The notes: a model not told the origin generated them from the sequence alone. A stretch of DNA of 64,000 nt from Bacteriovorax sp. BAL6_X (GCF_000443995.1 NZ_AUMC01000003.1:803609-867608); one strand, 5' to 3'. Positions 37,937-47,549 are shown, counted from the stretch's first letter. Translations and numbers: made by a program.

Positions 37937-38533
37937 TTATTTAATTTCCAAGAATATTCTAAATCCACCGTAATTCTGATCATAAATACCATTAAAATCA
38001 TTACCTGATATTTCAATAAGACGTTTTAGGCTAAAGTCTAAGCTTGTAATTACATTTTCACCATTTTGATACTGCTCGTACTTTTGTTTTGTTAGTAAGT
38101 CTTTTACATTGAAGCTTGCCGTGATTTTTGAGAGATCTTGATTATCAATGATATTGACTTGAGAAAGCTTTTTATAAACTCCATCTTGATAGAAGAGGAT
38201 ATTGGCACCCTTTGTTCTTACTTCCATTTCAAGATTGCGATATGTTTTATAAGTAAATAGATCAAATATATTCTGATCTTTAAAAGCAAAGCCTTTGTCG
38301 GTTTCACTACATTGAACCATCTGAATATTAAGTGTTATCTCAATATTATCGCCATTTTGTTGCGAGCTATAATTCTTAATTCGATATGCTTGAAGCTTAT
38401 TTCTATACAAGTCTTTTTTTGAGTTACAATTTGCCTTGGCCCCATCTGATAACTTTACAACACCCTTTGAAGGTACTGGCATTGCTTGGCAAATTCCTGA
38501 ACATAGGATTGAAGTAAGGATAATAGATCTCAT
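37937..38533 (-). CDS. exported protein of unknown function
   Basis: 198 residues with signal peptide (MRSIILTSILCSGICQA). The mature part is a beta-rich chain without recognised domain; a charged stretch (LQAYRIKNYSSQQNGDNIEI) is followed by NIQMVQCSETDKGFAF. Two or three Cys could pair in the periplasm. No neighbour in the same operon. Kept because of the clear signal peptide and codon usage like its neighbours. Confidence 0.5.
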   Translation of the reverse strand: MRSIILTSILCSGICQAMPVPSKGVVKLSDGAKANCNSKKDLYRNKLQAYRIKNYSSQQNGDNIEITLNIQMVQCSETDKGFAFKDQNIFDLFTYKTYRNLEMEVRTKGANILFYQDGVYKKLSQVNIIDNQDLSKITASFNVKDLLTKQKYEQYQNGENVITSLDFSLKRLIEISGNDFNGIYDQNYGGFRIFLEIK

Positions 38534-38647
38534 AGTTTACTCTCTTTTAATTTGAGCTAAATAAATAATGAGAACTTATAACATTTATTGAGGTGAATAT
38601 GTTCGAACATGAAAGAATTACATACAATGTCTGATTTTGAGTCATAA

Positions 38648-38672
38648 AGAAGGCCCCTTTATGGGGCCTTCT
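38648..38672 (-). terminator. terminator of the efflux operon
   Basis: AGAAGGCCCC-TTTAT-GGGGCCTTCT is a perfect 10-bp stem, lying 8 bp after the RND permease stop. The minus-strand tail is only moderately T-rich (TTTATG). Confidence 0.75.
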
Positions 38673-38679
38673 AAGTGTT

Positions 38680-41600
38680 TTAAGCTTTTGAATTTAATAG
38701 ATTAGATAACCATGTCTTTACTCGGTAAATTAGTAAGTGAATCGTTGGTACGAGGGTATAAGTGAAAAATATTGAACCCAGCATCCCTCCAATTAAAACA
38801 GCTCCCATGGCCGACTTCATCTTATCGATCATAAATAGCTGGGGCATAGTTCCTGCGATAATAGCAATAGAAGTCATAAGGATTGGCTTAAGTTTTTCTT
38901 GTGCTCCCAACCACAGAGCTTCCTTAATTTCAATTCCCTCATCTAGTTTTTGCTGAGTGTATTCAATCATGAGAATGGCATTGTTAACTGCTAGGCCAAC
39001 AACCATTACAATGGCCATCATGGAACCAATATTTACAGTCTGCTCTGTGTAGAACATCATTAAAAACGACCCTAGGAATGATGTTAGAATTGCTGAACCA
39101 ATCGATACAGGGAAGACAAATGAGTTAAGAATAGCAACAAGTAGCATATACGTTAAGATAACTGCTAGCATGAAGGCCTTACCCATTTCTTCTTGTGACT
39201 CTTTCTGACTTTCTGCTTGCCCGGCAAACATAAACTTTGTCCCTTCTGGAAGTTGTGCCTGATTAAACTTTTGACCTAGGTCTCCCATAATCGCACCAAC
39301 GACACCTTTTACAACGAAGGCCTTAATTTGAATGATTCTTTCCTTGTCACGTCTTTTTAGTGGTGAAGTTGCTTCAACAACTTGAACCTTACCAAGGCTT
39401 GAGATAGGAATTAGTCCATCCTTTCCGTGAATTAGAAATTTATCAAAGTCTGAAATATTTCTTTTAAACTCAGGGGCAAGAGTAACGTTAATGTCATACT
39501 CCTCACCATCTTCTTTATAAACAGCATCATCATTCCCGTTTACAAGTGCGCGAATAGTTCCACCAAGGCGTGAACTTGAAAGGTTTTGACGAATAACTTT
39601 TTGTGGCTCAGAAACAAATTGAATTTCCATCTTTGGAATTCGATATGAGCTTTCAATAGAACTAAAGTAACCAGAGTCCTTCATGATCTTTTGCATTTTT
39701 TCCGATGCGATAACCATATTATCAAAGTCATCACCAGTTACGTTAATCGTGATGTCTCCATCATTACTTGCATTTCGACTACCTCCTGTAAGAGTAATCT
39801 CAGCTTCAGGTATATTAGATACTTTAGGAAGTAGGTCATCCATTATCTCTTTATAGTCTCTCTTACGTTTTGTTGCAGACGTTAAGTTAACAGTAATACG
39901 AGATCTTTCTTCACCGTCATAACCAATATCCGAAAGAGTTGAGACAACTTCTGGATACTTTCTGATGATCTCATCAACTTGCTTTGTAATTTGAGCAGTT
40001 TTTTCAACTGGTGAACCATCTGGCATTAGGATAAACGCCTTAAACTCATCACGGTCAGATTTTGGCAGGAATTCATTCCCAACACGTTTTGCTGGATACA
40101 CAATTGTAAAGAATAAGGCCATGAGAACAATGATTGAAGTAATTGGCCAATTCATAAATTTATCAAAGAACCAACGGTATTGTTTTGTTACCCATGCAAG
40201 AAGGCGATCGACAAGACCAGCAAGCTTAGGAAATGGCCCTTTTAGAGTATCTGGATCTTTAAGAAGAAGGGCACAAAGCATTGGTGTTAATGTAACAGAT
40301 GCTAAGATAGAGAAGATTGTTGCAAAAACAACTGTCATCCCAAATTGCAGCATGAATTTACCAACGATACCACCCATAAATGCTAGTGGAGTAAATACAA
40401 CTAGGTTTGTTCCAGAAGAGGCCATTACGGCAAGTAAAACTTCTTTTGTACCGTCAATGGCAGCGGATTGAGAATCCTTTCCCATTTTAAGGTGTTTGTA
40501 AACGTTTTCAATAATGATAAGTGCATTGGCAATAAGTGTTCCCAGACATGTACCAAACGCAAGGAGAGTCATAACGTTAATTGAAAACGAAGACATATCC
40601 ATAAGAAAGAGAGTTGAGATTATCGAAGTTGGAATTACGATACTTGCGATTAAAGCACCTCGCCAGTCTCCTAGAAAAGTTAGAAGAATAGCGATCGTTA
40701 AACCAATCCCCATGAAGATCGAGTTAATTGTACCTTTTGTGTCATCAAGAGTAATCCTTGTTGTATCAACAACTAGTTCTAGTTTCATTCCGTCTGGAAG
40801 TTCACTTTGAACTGTATCAAGTGATCCTTTTAGGTTCTTAACAATTTTGATGGCATCACCGTCTGAAAGTTTTAAAACAGATAAACCAACAACCTCTTTG
40901 TCATTAAAGCGTGCCATTGTTTCAACTTCTTTAAAGCTATCTGAGACATTACCGATTTCTTGAAGCCTGAAAACTTGTCCTTCTCGTGAAACTACTTCTA
41001 GATTTCTAATTTCATCAACATTGGCAAACTCACCGACAAAACGGACACTAATCTTTGAGTCTGTCGTATTTATTGAACCACCAGGGATATTTAAGTTCTT
41101 TCTTGAAATTGCTGCAAGAACATCTTCAATAGAAAGATAGTTTTGTATGAGAAGGTTATTATCAAGCTCAATATTAATTTCTCTTTCACGTCCTCCAAAG
41201 ATATCAACAGAGGCAACACCATTAATCGAAGATAGGCGAGACTTAAGCTTTTTATCGGCATATTCATATACTTGAGTTAGGTCATGCTTTGTACTTGAAA
41301 GGGCCAGGGTTGCAATCGGTTGAATGAGTGGGTCAAATTTTGCAATAATCGGACGATCGGCTCCATCAGGAAATTCATTTAAAATTGCTTCTACTTTATC
41401 TTTTACTTCAATTGACTTGATGTTGGCATCAGCTTCAATATCAAATTCAATAATAACAATTCCAAAACTATCACGGGCATCAGATTTGATTTTCTTAATC
41501 TGAGAAACTTCTGAAATTTCATCTTCAATTTTCTTTAGAATTTGAGATTCTATCTCTTCCGGTGAAGCACCAGCGTAGATTGTTTGTACTGTAATAAGAG

Positions 41601-41721
41601 GGAGCTCTACTTTAGGGGTAGGCTCAATAATTAAATTACCAATTGAAACAAGTCCCATTACCATAAAAATAGCAATGAAAATAATTGTTGTGGCAGGTCG
41701 TTTTACAAATATTTCAATCAT
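38680..41721 (-). CDS. RND-family efflux permease lacking the TM4 aspartate pair
   Basis: 1013 residues with HAE-1 architecture: N-terminal TM1, porter domain, TM2-6 (GIGLTIAILLTFLGDWRGALI), second porter domain, TM7-12. In AcrB the proton relay uses Asp407-Asp408 in TM4 (LLVDDAIVVVENV). The aligned segment here is TLIANALIIIENV, so the pair is Ala398-Asn399 (bases 40525-40530). In TM10, Lys940 of AcrB is replaced by Asn (GLAVNNAILMIEY). Last gene of the marR-tolC-adaptor-pump operon; substrate unknown. Confidence 0.92.
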   Translation of the reverse strand: MIEIFVKRPATTIIFIAIFMVMGLVSIGNLIIEPTPKVELPLITVQTIYAGASPEEIESQILKKIEDEISEVSQIKKIKSDARDSFGIVIIEFDIEADANIKSIEVKDKVEAILNEFPDGADRPIIAKFDPLIQPIATLALSSTKHDLTQVYEYADKKLKSRLSSINGVASVDIFGGREREINIELDNNLLIQNYLSIEDVLAAISRKNLNIPGGSINTTDSKISVRFVGEFANVDEIRNLEVVSREGQVFRLQEIGNVSDSFKEVETMARFNDKEVVGLSVLKLSDGDAIKIVKNLKGSLDTVQSELPDGMKLELVVDTTRITLDDTKGTINSIFMGIGLTIAILLTFLGDWRGALIASIVIPTSIISTLFLMDMSSFSINVMTLLAFGTCLGTLIANALIIIENVYKHLKMGKDSQSAAIDGTKEVLLAVMASSGTNLVVFTPLAFMGGIVGKFMLQFGMTVVFATIFSILASVTLTPMLCALLLKDPDTLKGPFPKLAGLVDRLLAWVTKQYRWFFDKFMNWPITSIIVLMALFFTIVYPAKRVGNEFLPKSDRDEFKAFILMPDGSPVEKTAQITKQVDEIIRKYPEVVSTLSDIGYDGEERSRITVNLTSATKRKRDYKEIMDDLLPKVSNIPEAEITLTGGSRNASNDGDITINVTGDDFDNMVIASEKMQKIMKDSGYFSSIESSYRIPKMEIQFVSEPQKVIRQNLSSSRLGGTIRALVNGNDDAVYKEDGEEYDINVTLAPEFKRNISDFDKFLIHGKDGLIPISSLGKVQVVEATSPLKRRDKERIIQIKAFVVKGVVGAIMGDLGQKFNQAQLPEGTKFMFAGQAESQKESQEEMGKAFMLAVILTYMLLVAILNSFVFPVSIGSAILTSFLGSFLMMFYTEQTVNIGSMMAIVMVVGLAVNNAILMIEYTQQKLDEGIEIKEALWLGAQEKLKPILMTSIAIIAGTMPQLFMIDKMKSAMGAVLIGGMLGSIFFTYTLVPTIHLLIYRVKTWLSNLLNSKA

Positions 41722-41732
41722 CTTCTAACTCC

Positions 41733-42401
41733 TTAATCCTGATCCACTAGTGCTTCGATAATATTAACTTTTTCGCCATCGTTTAGATAACGCTGATCAC
41801 TTAGCACAACAGTGTCGCCTTCACTTAAACCACTTTTCACAACAAAGAAGTTTTCGTTGCTATCGCTGACTTCAATATTTCGCTTCATAACAATGTTGTT
41901 TTGATCAACTATGAAGACATTATGTGAACCACCACGCTCTGAAACAGCTTCTCTTCTAACCGTTAGAGCATTCTCAAGTTTGTGAGTTTCAATGTTCATA
42001 ATATAGAGGTTTGTTGGGATCTTCTTATTTGCAAAAGAGACAATAATCTTATGTAGACCGGAAAGGTAATCGGCCTTGGGGTCAACTGAAACAACATTCC
42101 CGTAAATCTTCTTGTCTTTTAATCTAATACTCACAAGAGCACCTGGGCGAATTAAATTTGCTACTTTTGGGGCCACCGATGCATGAATTTTAGGGCCGAT
42201 ATTACTACCAGTAACAATAACAAAATTAGAGAATGCTCTTCTTGTCACTTTTGTTGTATTGACCGGAGTTCCCGACTTAGCACGAATTGTATACATCGTG
42301 GCCGTCTCTTTTCCTTTTTTTCTTTGTAGATCGAGGTCTTTTACGTACAAGCTGCCCGCATAAAGTAAGCCTACGACTAGAACGAAGATTAGTTGCTTCA
42401 T
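41733..42401 (-). CDS. very short periplasmic adaptor (membrane-fusion) protein
   Basis: 222 residues: one N-terminal membrane segment, then VTGSNIGPKIHASVAPKVANL, SIRLKDKKIYGNVVSVDP and the membrane-proximal block SDSNENFFVVKSGLSEGDTVVLS. Typical RND adaptors have about 350-400 residues including a lipoyl domain split by an alpha-helical hairpin. Here the chain passes directly from the first beta block to the barrel, so hairpin and most of the lipoyl domain appear absent. Operon position (2-bp gap after tolC, 11 bp before the pump) supports the adaptor call. Confidence 0.75.
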   Translation of the reverse strand: MKQLIFVLVVGLLYAGSLYVKDLDLQRKKGKETATMYTIRAKSGTPVNTTKVTRRAFSNFVIVTGSNIGPKIHASVAPKVANLIRPGALVSIRLKDKKIYGNVVSVDPKADYLSGLHKIIVSFANKKIPTNLYIMNIETHKLENALTVRREAVSERGGSHNVFIVDQNNIVMKRNIEVSDSNENFFVVKSGLSEGDTVVLSDQRYLNDGEKVNIIEALVDQD

Positions 42402-42403
42402 CG

Positions 42404-43699
42404 TTATTTCTCTCCCTTCGTTGTTCTTGTCAGAAGTCTATCCATTTCTGCACGTGTTACTTTTAGTTGAAGTTTTGTTTGGGCAAGATTTAGGCGATGT
42501 TGAGTAAGTTGGATTTCACTATCATTCAATTGAAGTTGAGATACTCCACCTGATCTAAATGAACTAAGAGCTACTTTATAAGAAGAAGCTGCCAACTTAA
42601 CGGCCTCTGACTCAGCTTCAAATCTTTCCTGTAGTCCTTCATAATCTTGCTCAAATTTTAAATATTGTGTTCTTATTTCTCTTCTCAGTTGGTTGAATTT
42701 TAGACGTGCAATATTTGCATCACTTCTTTTAATTGCAACTTCTGAGTTCTTGCTTCCACCAAGGTCCCAATCAAAAGTAAATTGCAGTCCAAATGAGAGA
42801 TCGTTTTGGTTGTGAGAAATATCACCTGTAAATGGTTTATCCTCACGATAAGTAAGAGGTGAGTAGGCAACAAATAGTCCTAGGTCAGGCAATCGCTGAC
42901 TTTTTGCAAAATCTACAGTGAAGTCTGAAAGCTGAACACTTTCTTTTAAAATTTTTACATCAATAGTTTCATCAAGCATCTTTAGATTTGATGGTATTGT
43001 TGCTATTTTATCCTGTGCATCGAAATTATCATTTAGTACTTGAACATTATCTTCAGGTTGTAATGCTAGAAAGTTTTTTAAGTCTAGGATTGCATTTTTA
43101 AGGTTCTTTTTTGCAATAATCCAATTTGGCTTACGACTGGCAAGGTCTGCTTGCATCTTTATATTGTCGTTTCTCGAAATTCGTCCGTAAGAAACACGTT
43201 CCTCAAGTGCCTTCTTATTCTTGACAGCATTCTTATAGGAATCATTTGTGATTCTAACTAGCTCTTGATTAAAGAGTACTCTGTAGTAGAGCTGTCTTGC
43301 AACATTTTCAACTTCTGCTTTTGTGACAACTGTCTTTAGCTCTCCAATTCGACTTGCAGATTCCGCAATGTCGACTCCACTTGAAATCTTTCCAAAAGTG
43401 TATAGTGGTTGAGTTAGTTGCACTCTGGCATTATGGTTCCAGTCGTATCCATGTGGCATGATATTTCCCTTACCATCACTCTTTGATACGCCGGCCGATA
43501 TTGAGAGAACAGGAAATAAGTTAGAGGTTGCACTACTTAGTGACTCTCTTGCTTGTTCTAGTTCTTGTCTTGCAATCCCAATATTCTCATTTCTTTTCGT
43601 TGCAAGTTCAACTACTGATTGTTCGCTTAATTTGTACTGAGCAGCACTTACGCTACTGACCAGTCCAAACAAGGCGATATAGGTCTTGATCCTTCTCAT
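42404..43699 (-). CDS. TolC family outer membrane factor of the MarR-controlled efflux operon
   Basis: The frame opens at 43777 inside marR, but the ATG at 43699 is preceded by AGGAG and a signal peptide follows (MRRIKTYIALFGLVSSVSAAQ), giving 431 residues. Two OEP repeats of long helices, for example IGIARQELEQARESLSSA and GVSQLQLNDSEIQLTQHRLN. It is expected to form the outer-membrane channel for the 38.7-41.7 kb pump. A second TolC-like protein exists at 3.8-5.2 kb. Confidence 0.87.
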   Translation of the reverse strand: MRRIKTYIALFGLVSSVSAAQYKLSEQSVVELATKRNENIGIARQELEQARESLSSATSNLFPVLSISAGVSKSDGKGNIMPHGYDWNHNARVQLTQPLYTFGKISSGVDIAESASRIGELKTVVTKAEVENVARQLYYRVLFNQELVRITNDSYKNAVKNKKALEERVSYGRISRNDNIKMQADLASRKPNWIIAKKNLKNAILDLKNFLALQPEDNVQVLNDNFDAQDKIATIPSNLKMLDETIDVKILKESVQLSDFTVDFAKSQRLPDLGLFVAYSPLTYREDKPFTGDISHNQNDLSFGLQFTFDWDLGGSKNSEVAIKRSDANIARLKFNQLRREIRTQYLKFEQDYEGLQERFEAESEAVKLAASSYKVALSSFRSGGVSQLQLNDSEIQLTQHRLNLAQTKLQLKVTRAEMDRLLTRTTKGEK

Positions 43700-43748
43700 G
43701 AGTGTCGTTCTCCTGTCTTTTATGTCTCTTTTTTGATTCTTAGATGTT

Positions 43749-44201
43749 TTATCTCTTCGATTGGTAGAACTCTTCAATCATTCCAAGTTGGCAAAGAAGT
43801 TTAGATTTTTCTTCTTGGCTAAATCTTGATACCAATTCTTGGCCCATACTAAAGTAGCGTGGAAGTACTTTATTAATTAAGTCAAGGCCGTCTTGAGTAA
43901 GGGTAATCTTCTTTGATCTCGTATCATTCTCGTCGATGGCCTTCTTAATAAGATTGGCCGCCTCAAGTCTTTTAACGATTCCTGTGATATTAGCTTTTGA
44001 AACAAGTAGCTCATCTGCTAATTGAGTCGTCGTTACGGACTCTTGATCTGTTAGGTGTAGAATGACAAGAACATCAAACTGAGGCTTCGTTAATTTAAAG
44101 TTAGATACTTCTTCGGATACCATTTTATCGAGAATTCGAGTTGTACGGATCATGCGTCCGATAATGCTTTCTTGTACAAATTCACTCTTTATTATTGACA
44201 T
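43749..44201 (-). CDS. MarR family transcriptional repressor
   Basis: 150 residues with the winged helix: LTKPQFDVLVILHL, TTQLADELLVSKANITGIVKRLEAANLI, and the wing DENDTRSKKITLTQDG. First gene of the efflux operon, directly downstream of a four-copy GTTAAC palindrome (44217-44250) that is the obvious autoregulatory operator. The ligand is unknown; typical MarR repressors release DNA on binding phenolic or hydrophobic compounds. Confidence 0.9.
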   Translation of the reverse strand: MSIIKSEFVQESIIGRMIRTTRILDKMVSEEVSNFKLTKPQFDVLVILHLTDQESVTTTQLADELLVSKANITGIVKRLEAANLIKKAIDENDTRSKKITLTQDGLDLINKVLPRYFSMGQELVSRFSQEEKSKLLCQLGMIEEFYQSKR

Positions 44202-44216
44202 TCTAACTCCAGATTT

Positions 44217-44250
44217 GTTAACGTGTTAACTATATAGTTAACATGTTAAC
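44217..44250. promoter_or_regulatory. MarR operator: near-perfect 34-bp palindrome with four GTTAAC
   Basis: GTTAAC occurs at 44217-44222, 44225-44230, 44237-44242 and 44245-44250, arranged symmetrically around TATATA; only one base pair breaks the 34-bp dyad. A fifth GTTAAC sits at 44288-44293. The block starts 16 bp upstream of marR and 60 bp before the divergent TetR gene, so it can control both. Nested palindromes suggest two dimers side by side. Confidence 0.8.
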
Positions 44251-44309
44251 TAAGTTGAATCAAGAAAATTATTCGATTTGACAGTAAGTTAACAAAAGGT
44301 AGCAATTAG

Positions 44310-44831
44310 ATGAATAAGACTAAGCAGAACTTGATTAATGTTGCGATCCCTTTAATGGCCAAGAATGGCGTCTACGGTGTGAGTCTAAGAGATATTGCAA
44401 AGAAGGCCGAGATTAATGTTTCTTCGGTTCTTTATCATTTTGGCTCTAAAGAAGAGTTCATAACAACTTGTGGAGAGCATTGTATCAACCTCCTTGCAGA
44501 TCAAATTAAGGAAATTTCAAAATTAACATTTGATTCTGTTGAAGAGCTGAATCAGGCCATCAATCAAGGTGTCGAACAAGGAAAAGAAGCTATCGCAATT
44601 TGTGTCATGCTACTCGTTATCGACTCGCCAGGTTTTAGAGAGATCTATGAAGGCTATATTTCTGATTCATATGTTTCTGTTCACGGTCAAGAGAACCCGT
44701 TCTTATTAAATTTAAGATCATTTATTTCGTATATGATATTTAAGAGAGTTGACTTAAAAGTTGCAAAAGAAAAATATGAGGGAAGTGGCATGGTTGAGTT
44801 ATTATGCCAATCCCCAGTAGCTGCACTGTAG
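44310..44831 (+). CDS. TetR family transcriptional regulator
   Basis: 173 residues. The N-terminal helix-turn-helix is clear: LINVAIPLMAKNGVYGVSLRDIAKKAEINVSSVLYHFGSKEEF. The C-terminal ligand domain is short. It is divergent from marR across the GTTAAC operator and ends 1 bp before the convergent CoA-transferase gene. It may control that gene, the efflux operon or itself; none is proven. Confidence 0.87.
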   Translation: MNKTKQNLINVAIPLMAKNGVYGVSLRDIAKKAEINVSSVLYHFGSKEEFITTCGEHCINLLADQIKEISKLTFDSVEELNQAINQGVEQGKEAIAICVMLLVIDSPGFREIYEGYISDSYVSVHGQENPFLLNLRSFISYMIFKRVDLKVAKEKYEGSGMVELLCQSPVAAL

Positions 44832-44832
44832 A

Positions 44833-46113
44833 TTATCTTCTACAGTGCGTTTCGTGCCACATCTTTTCTAAGTTTTCTCTATCATCTGGATGAGCAATTT
44901 TAATTAATTCTTGTGCTCTCTGACTTAGACTCTTTCCGTATAGATCTGCAATTCCATACTCAGTAATCACGTAGTGCATATGTGAGCGTGTTGTTACAAC
45001 ACCTGCGCCAGATCTTAAAGTTGGAACGATTTTTGGAAAACCTTTCGCACTACGCGAGTTGATCACTATAATTGGCTTTCCACCTTCAGAAAGAGAGGCT
45101 CCTCGCATAAAGTCCATTTGTCCACCAACTCCAGAGATAATATGATGGCCAATAGAGTCTGCACAAACTTGTCCCGTAAGATCAATTTCTACGGCACTAT
45201 TAATAGCACAAACTTTTGGATTTCTTTTAATGATGCTTGGATTATTTACGTAATCAGCTTCTAGCTGGATGACACTTGGGTTGTCATTAATAAAGTCATG
45301 TACATCTTGGCCTCCAACAATAAAGGCACTAACAGTTTTCCCTCGGTGAACATTTTTTAGAGAGTTATTTACGGCACCACTTTTTATGAGATCAAGAGCT
45401 CCGTTTGACCACATCTCTGTGTGGATACCAAGGTTCTTATGATTCTTCAGGCTTGTCAAAACTGCATCTGGTATTGAGCCTATGCCCATTTGTAGAGTAG
45501 AGCCATCTTCAATAAGTGTCGAAGTCAACTGACCAATTTTCAGGTCCTCATCACTCAAGAAAACCTCTTGTTGACCAACTATCTTTTCATCGATTTCAAT
45601 AGCATAGTCGATATCATTAATATGGATAAATCCATCACCATGAACTCGAGGCATATTTGGGTTGATCTGGGCGATAACTACTTTGGCACTACTTACTGCT
45701 GCCTTAGCAACATCAACCGAAGTTCCTAGAGTACAATGGCCATGTTGATCAGGTGGACTTACATGAATAAGAGCGAAGTCTAGTGGGATTCTTCCGCTAC
45801 GAAATAGGTTTGGAATTTCAGATAAAAAACATGGTAGGTAGTCGACTCTTTGGTAGTCAATATGCTTTCTAACATTTCCACCTACAAAGAGATTGATAAT
45901 TTTAAAATTGTCACAATATTCTTCATTTGCATACTTTGCATCACCATGAGTGTGTAGGTGAGTAAGGGTTACATTTTTTAGTTTGTGAGCATTTTCAAGT
46001 AGGCCATTGATTAATGCCTGTGGTGTTGAGTCTCCACCGTGAATAAAAATATTTGAGTTAGAATAGACTATTGATAAAGCTTCCGCTGCATTTGATATAA
46101 TTTTCACAAGCAC
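44833..46113 (-). CDS. acetyl-CoA hydrolase/CoA-transferase family protein
   Basis: 426 residues with the two-domain fold of 4-hydroxybutyrate/acetate CoA-transferases: IHVSPPDQHGHCTLG, IGSIPDAVLTSL, HTEMWSNG, the catalytic Glu in NSAVEIDLTGQV, then ISGVGGQMDFMRGA. It transfers CoA between acetyl-CoA and a carboxylic acid. Substrate cannot be fixed from sequence. Starts just after an intergenic region shared with the divergent MATE gene. Confidence 0.87.
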   Translation of the reverse strand: MLVKIISNAAEALSIVYSNSNIFIHGGDSTPQALINGLLENAHKLKNVTLTHLHTHGDAKYANEEYCDNFKIINLFVGGNVRKHIDYQRVDYLPCFLSEIPNLFRSGRIPLDFALIHVSPPDQHGHCTLGTSVDVAKAAVSSAKVVIAQINPNMPRVHGDGFIHINDIDYAIEIDEKIVGQQEVFLSDEDLKIGQLTSTLIEDGSTLQMGIGSIPDAVLTSLKNHKNLGIHTEMWSNGALDLIKSGAVNNSLKNVHRGKTVSAFIVGGQDVHDFINDNPSVIQLEADYVNNPSIIKRNPKVCAINSAVEIDLTGQVCADSIGHHIISGVGGQMDFMRGASLSEGGKPIIVINSRSAKGFPKIVPTLRSGAGVVTTRSHMHYVITEYGIADLYGKSLSQRAQELIKIAHPDDRENLEKMWHETHCRR

Positions 46114-46220
46114 TCCTTTATGATCATATATTACGAATTTATGGCCGGGATTTAAAGTATATTTGGTTACAATTTTTATATGCCATCTATTAAAAAATTG
46201 AGGTATAACCTCTAACTAGT

Positions 46221-47549
46221 ATGGTAGTTGCAACAACGAGAAAGAGACTCAAAGAACTCATTTATTTTACAATTCCACTTGTTATCGGCCAAGTTGGTCA
46301 GATGCTTTTTAACGTTGGTGATATTTTTGTGGCCGGACGTTATTCTACGTCAGCAGTTGCTTCCATTGGTGTTGCGGCAGGAATTTTATCTCCGTTTATT
46401 ATGATTGGAATTTCAACTCTGTTTTCTGTTAGTGCTGTTACAGCGAGGATGCGTGGAGAAGATACTAATCCTCATGAAAATGGTGTATGGGGAAGTGGAA
46501 TGACCTTAGCGCTTCTTTTAGGAAGTGTTATTTGTACGGCCCTTTATATCTTTACATATTTCGTTGATCATATTGGTTTAAATAAAGAGATTGTTCCACT
46601 TGTAAAAACTTATCTATATTGGGTTAATATCTCTATTATTCCGGCCCTGATTTTTCAAATGATTAAGGAATATCTTCAGGCCTTTGATAAAACAATTTTT
46701 TCAAATTCTCTAATCATCATTATGAATGTTGTTAACCTCATTATGAATTACTGCTTAATGTTTGGTATCGGCCCTATTCCTGAAATGGGAATCAAGGGAG
46801 CGGCCGTTGCAACTGTTATAACACGTTTTCTTCTCGCCATTATCATTTATGTTTATGCCTATCGTGTACTTCCAATTGAAACGCACTTTAGAAAGAAGTC
46901 GTTCAAAGAACTTATTAGGCTTGGAATTCCTGTTGGACTTGGAACTTTCATTGAAGTTCTAATGTTTTCAACTGTAACGGTTTTAATTGGCCGAATGAGT
47001 CTTGTAGCTTCTGCTTCTCATAATATCGTTTTAACAATTGCTGGCTTAACTTTCATGGTTCCGCTTGGTATTAATGGAGCGGCAGGAGTTAAGGTTGGCT
47101 ATGCTCTAGGACGAAAAGATATGGAGATGATAAAGAATTATTCTTACGGATGTATCTTTATGGCCGTTTCTTATATGGTTCTTACTGCTATTTTCTATTT
47201 TTTCTTCCATGAATTCATAATGGGACTTTTTACAACTGATCAGGCCGTCGTTTTATATGGTTCGGGACTTTTCTTATATGTAGCACTCTTTCAAATCCCT
47301 GATGGCCTACAAGTTGCCTTGTGGGGAATTTTAAGAGGTCTTGGGATGAGTAAACAGCCAATGCTTTATTCATTTTTTGGTTATTGGCTAATTGCAATTC
47401 CTGTCGGAGTCTACCTTAGCTATAGTCATGGAATGGAGGCCGCTGGCCTATGGGCCGGGTTAGCGATTGGACTGACAATCGTCTCAATGATTCTGTCTTT
47501 CCTATTTAAGAAGAGAATAGGAGAGCTTTCAAAAGAATGGAGAATTTAG
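46221..47549 (+). CDS. MATE family multidrug/Na+ efflux transporter
   Basis: 442 residues with twelve predicted transmembrane helices in two six-helix bundles. Start MVVATTRKRLKELIYFTIPLVIGQVGQMLFNVGDIFVAG is typical of MATE. ILRGLGMSKQPM and GINGAAGVKVGYALG in the second half support it. Exports drugs or metabolites with H+ or Na+. The stop overlaps the convergent response regulator stop (TTAG). Confidence 0.88.
   Translation: MVVATTRKRLKELIYFTIPLVIGQVGQMLFNVGDIFVAGRYSTSAVASIGVAAGILSPFIMIGISTLFSVSAVTARMRGEDTNPHENGVWGSGMTLALLLGSVICTALYIFTYFVDHIGLNKEIVPLVKTYLYWVNISIIPALIFQMIKEYLQAFDKTIFSNSLIIIMNVVNLIMNYCLMFGIGPIPEMGIKGAAVATVITRFLLAIIIYVYAYRVLPIETHFRKKSFKELIRLGIPVGLGTFIEVLMFSTVTVLIGRMSLVASASHNIVLTIAGLTFMVPLGINGAAGVKVGYALGRKDMEMIKNYSYGCIFMAVSYMVLTAIFYFFFHEFIMGLFTTDQAVVLYGSGLFLYVALFQIPDGLQVALWGILRGLGMSKQPMLYSFFGYWLIAIPVGVYLSYSHGMEAAGLWAGLAIGLTIVSMILSFLFKKRIGELSKEWRI

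Noticed and set aside
43700..43777. Upstream extension of the efflux TolC gene
   Set aside because: It adds a highly charged segment before the signal peptide and overlaps marR; the Shine-Dalgarno points to 43699.
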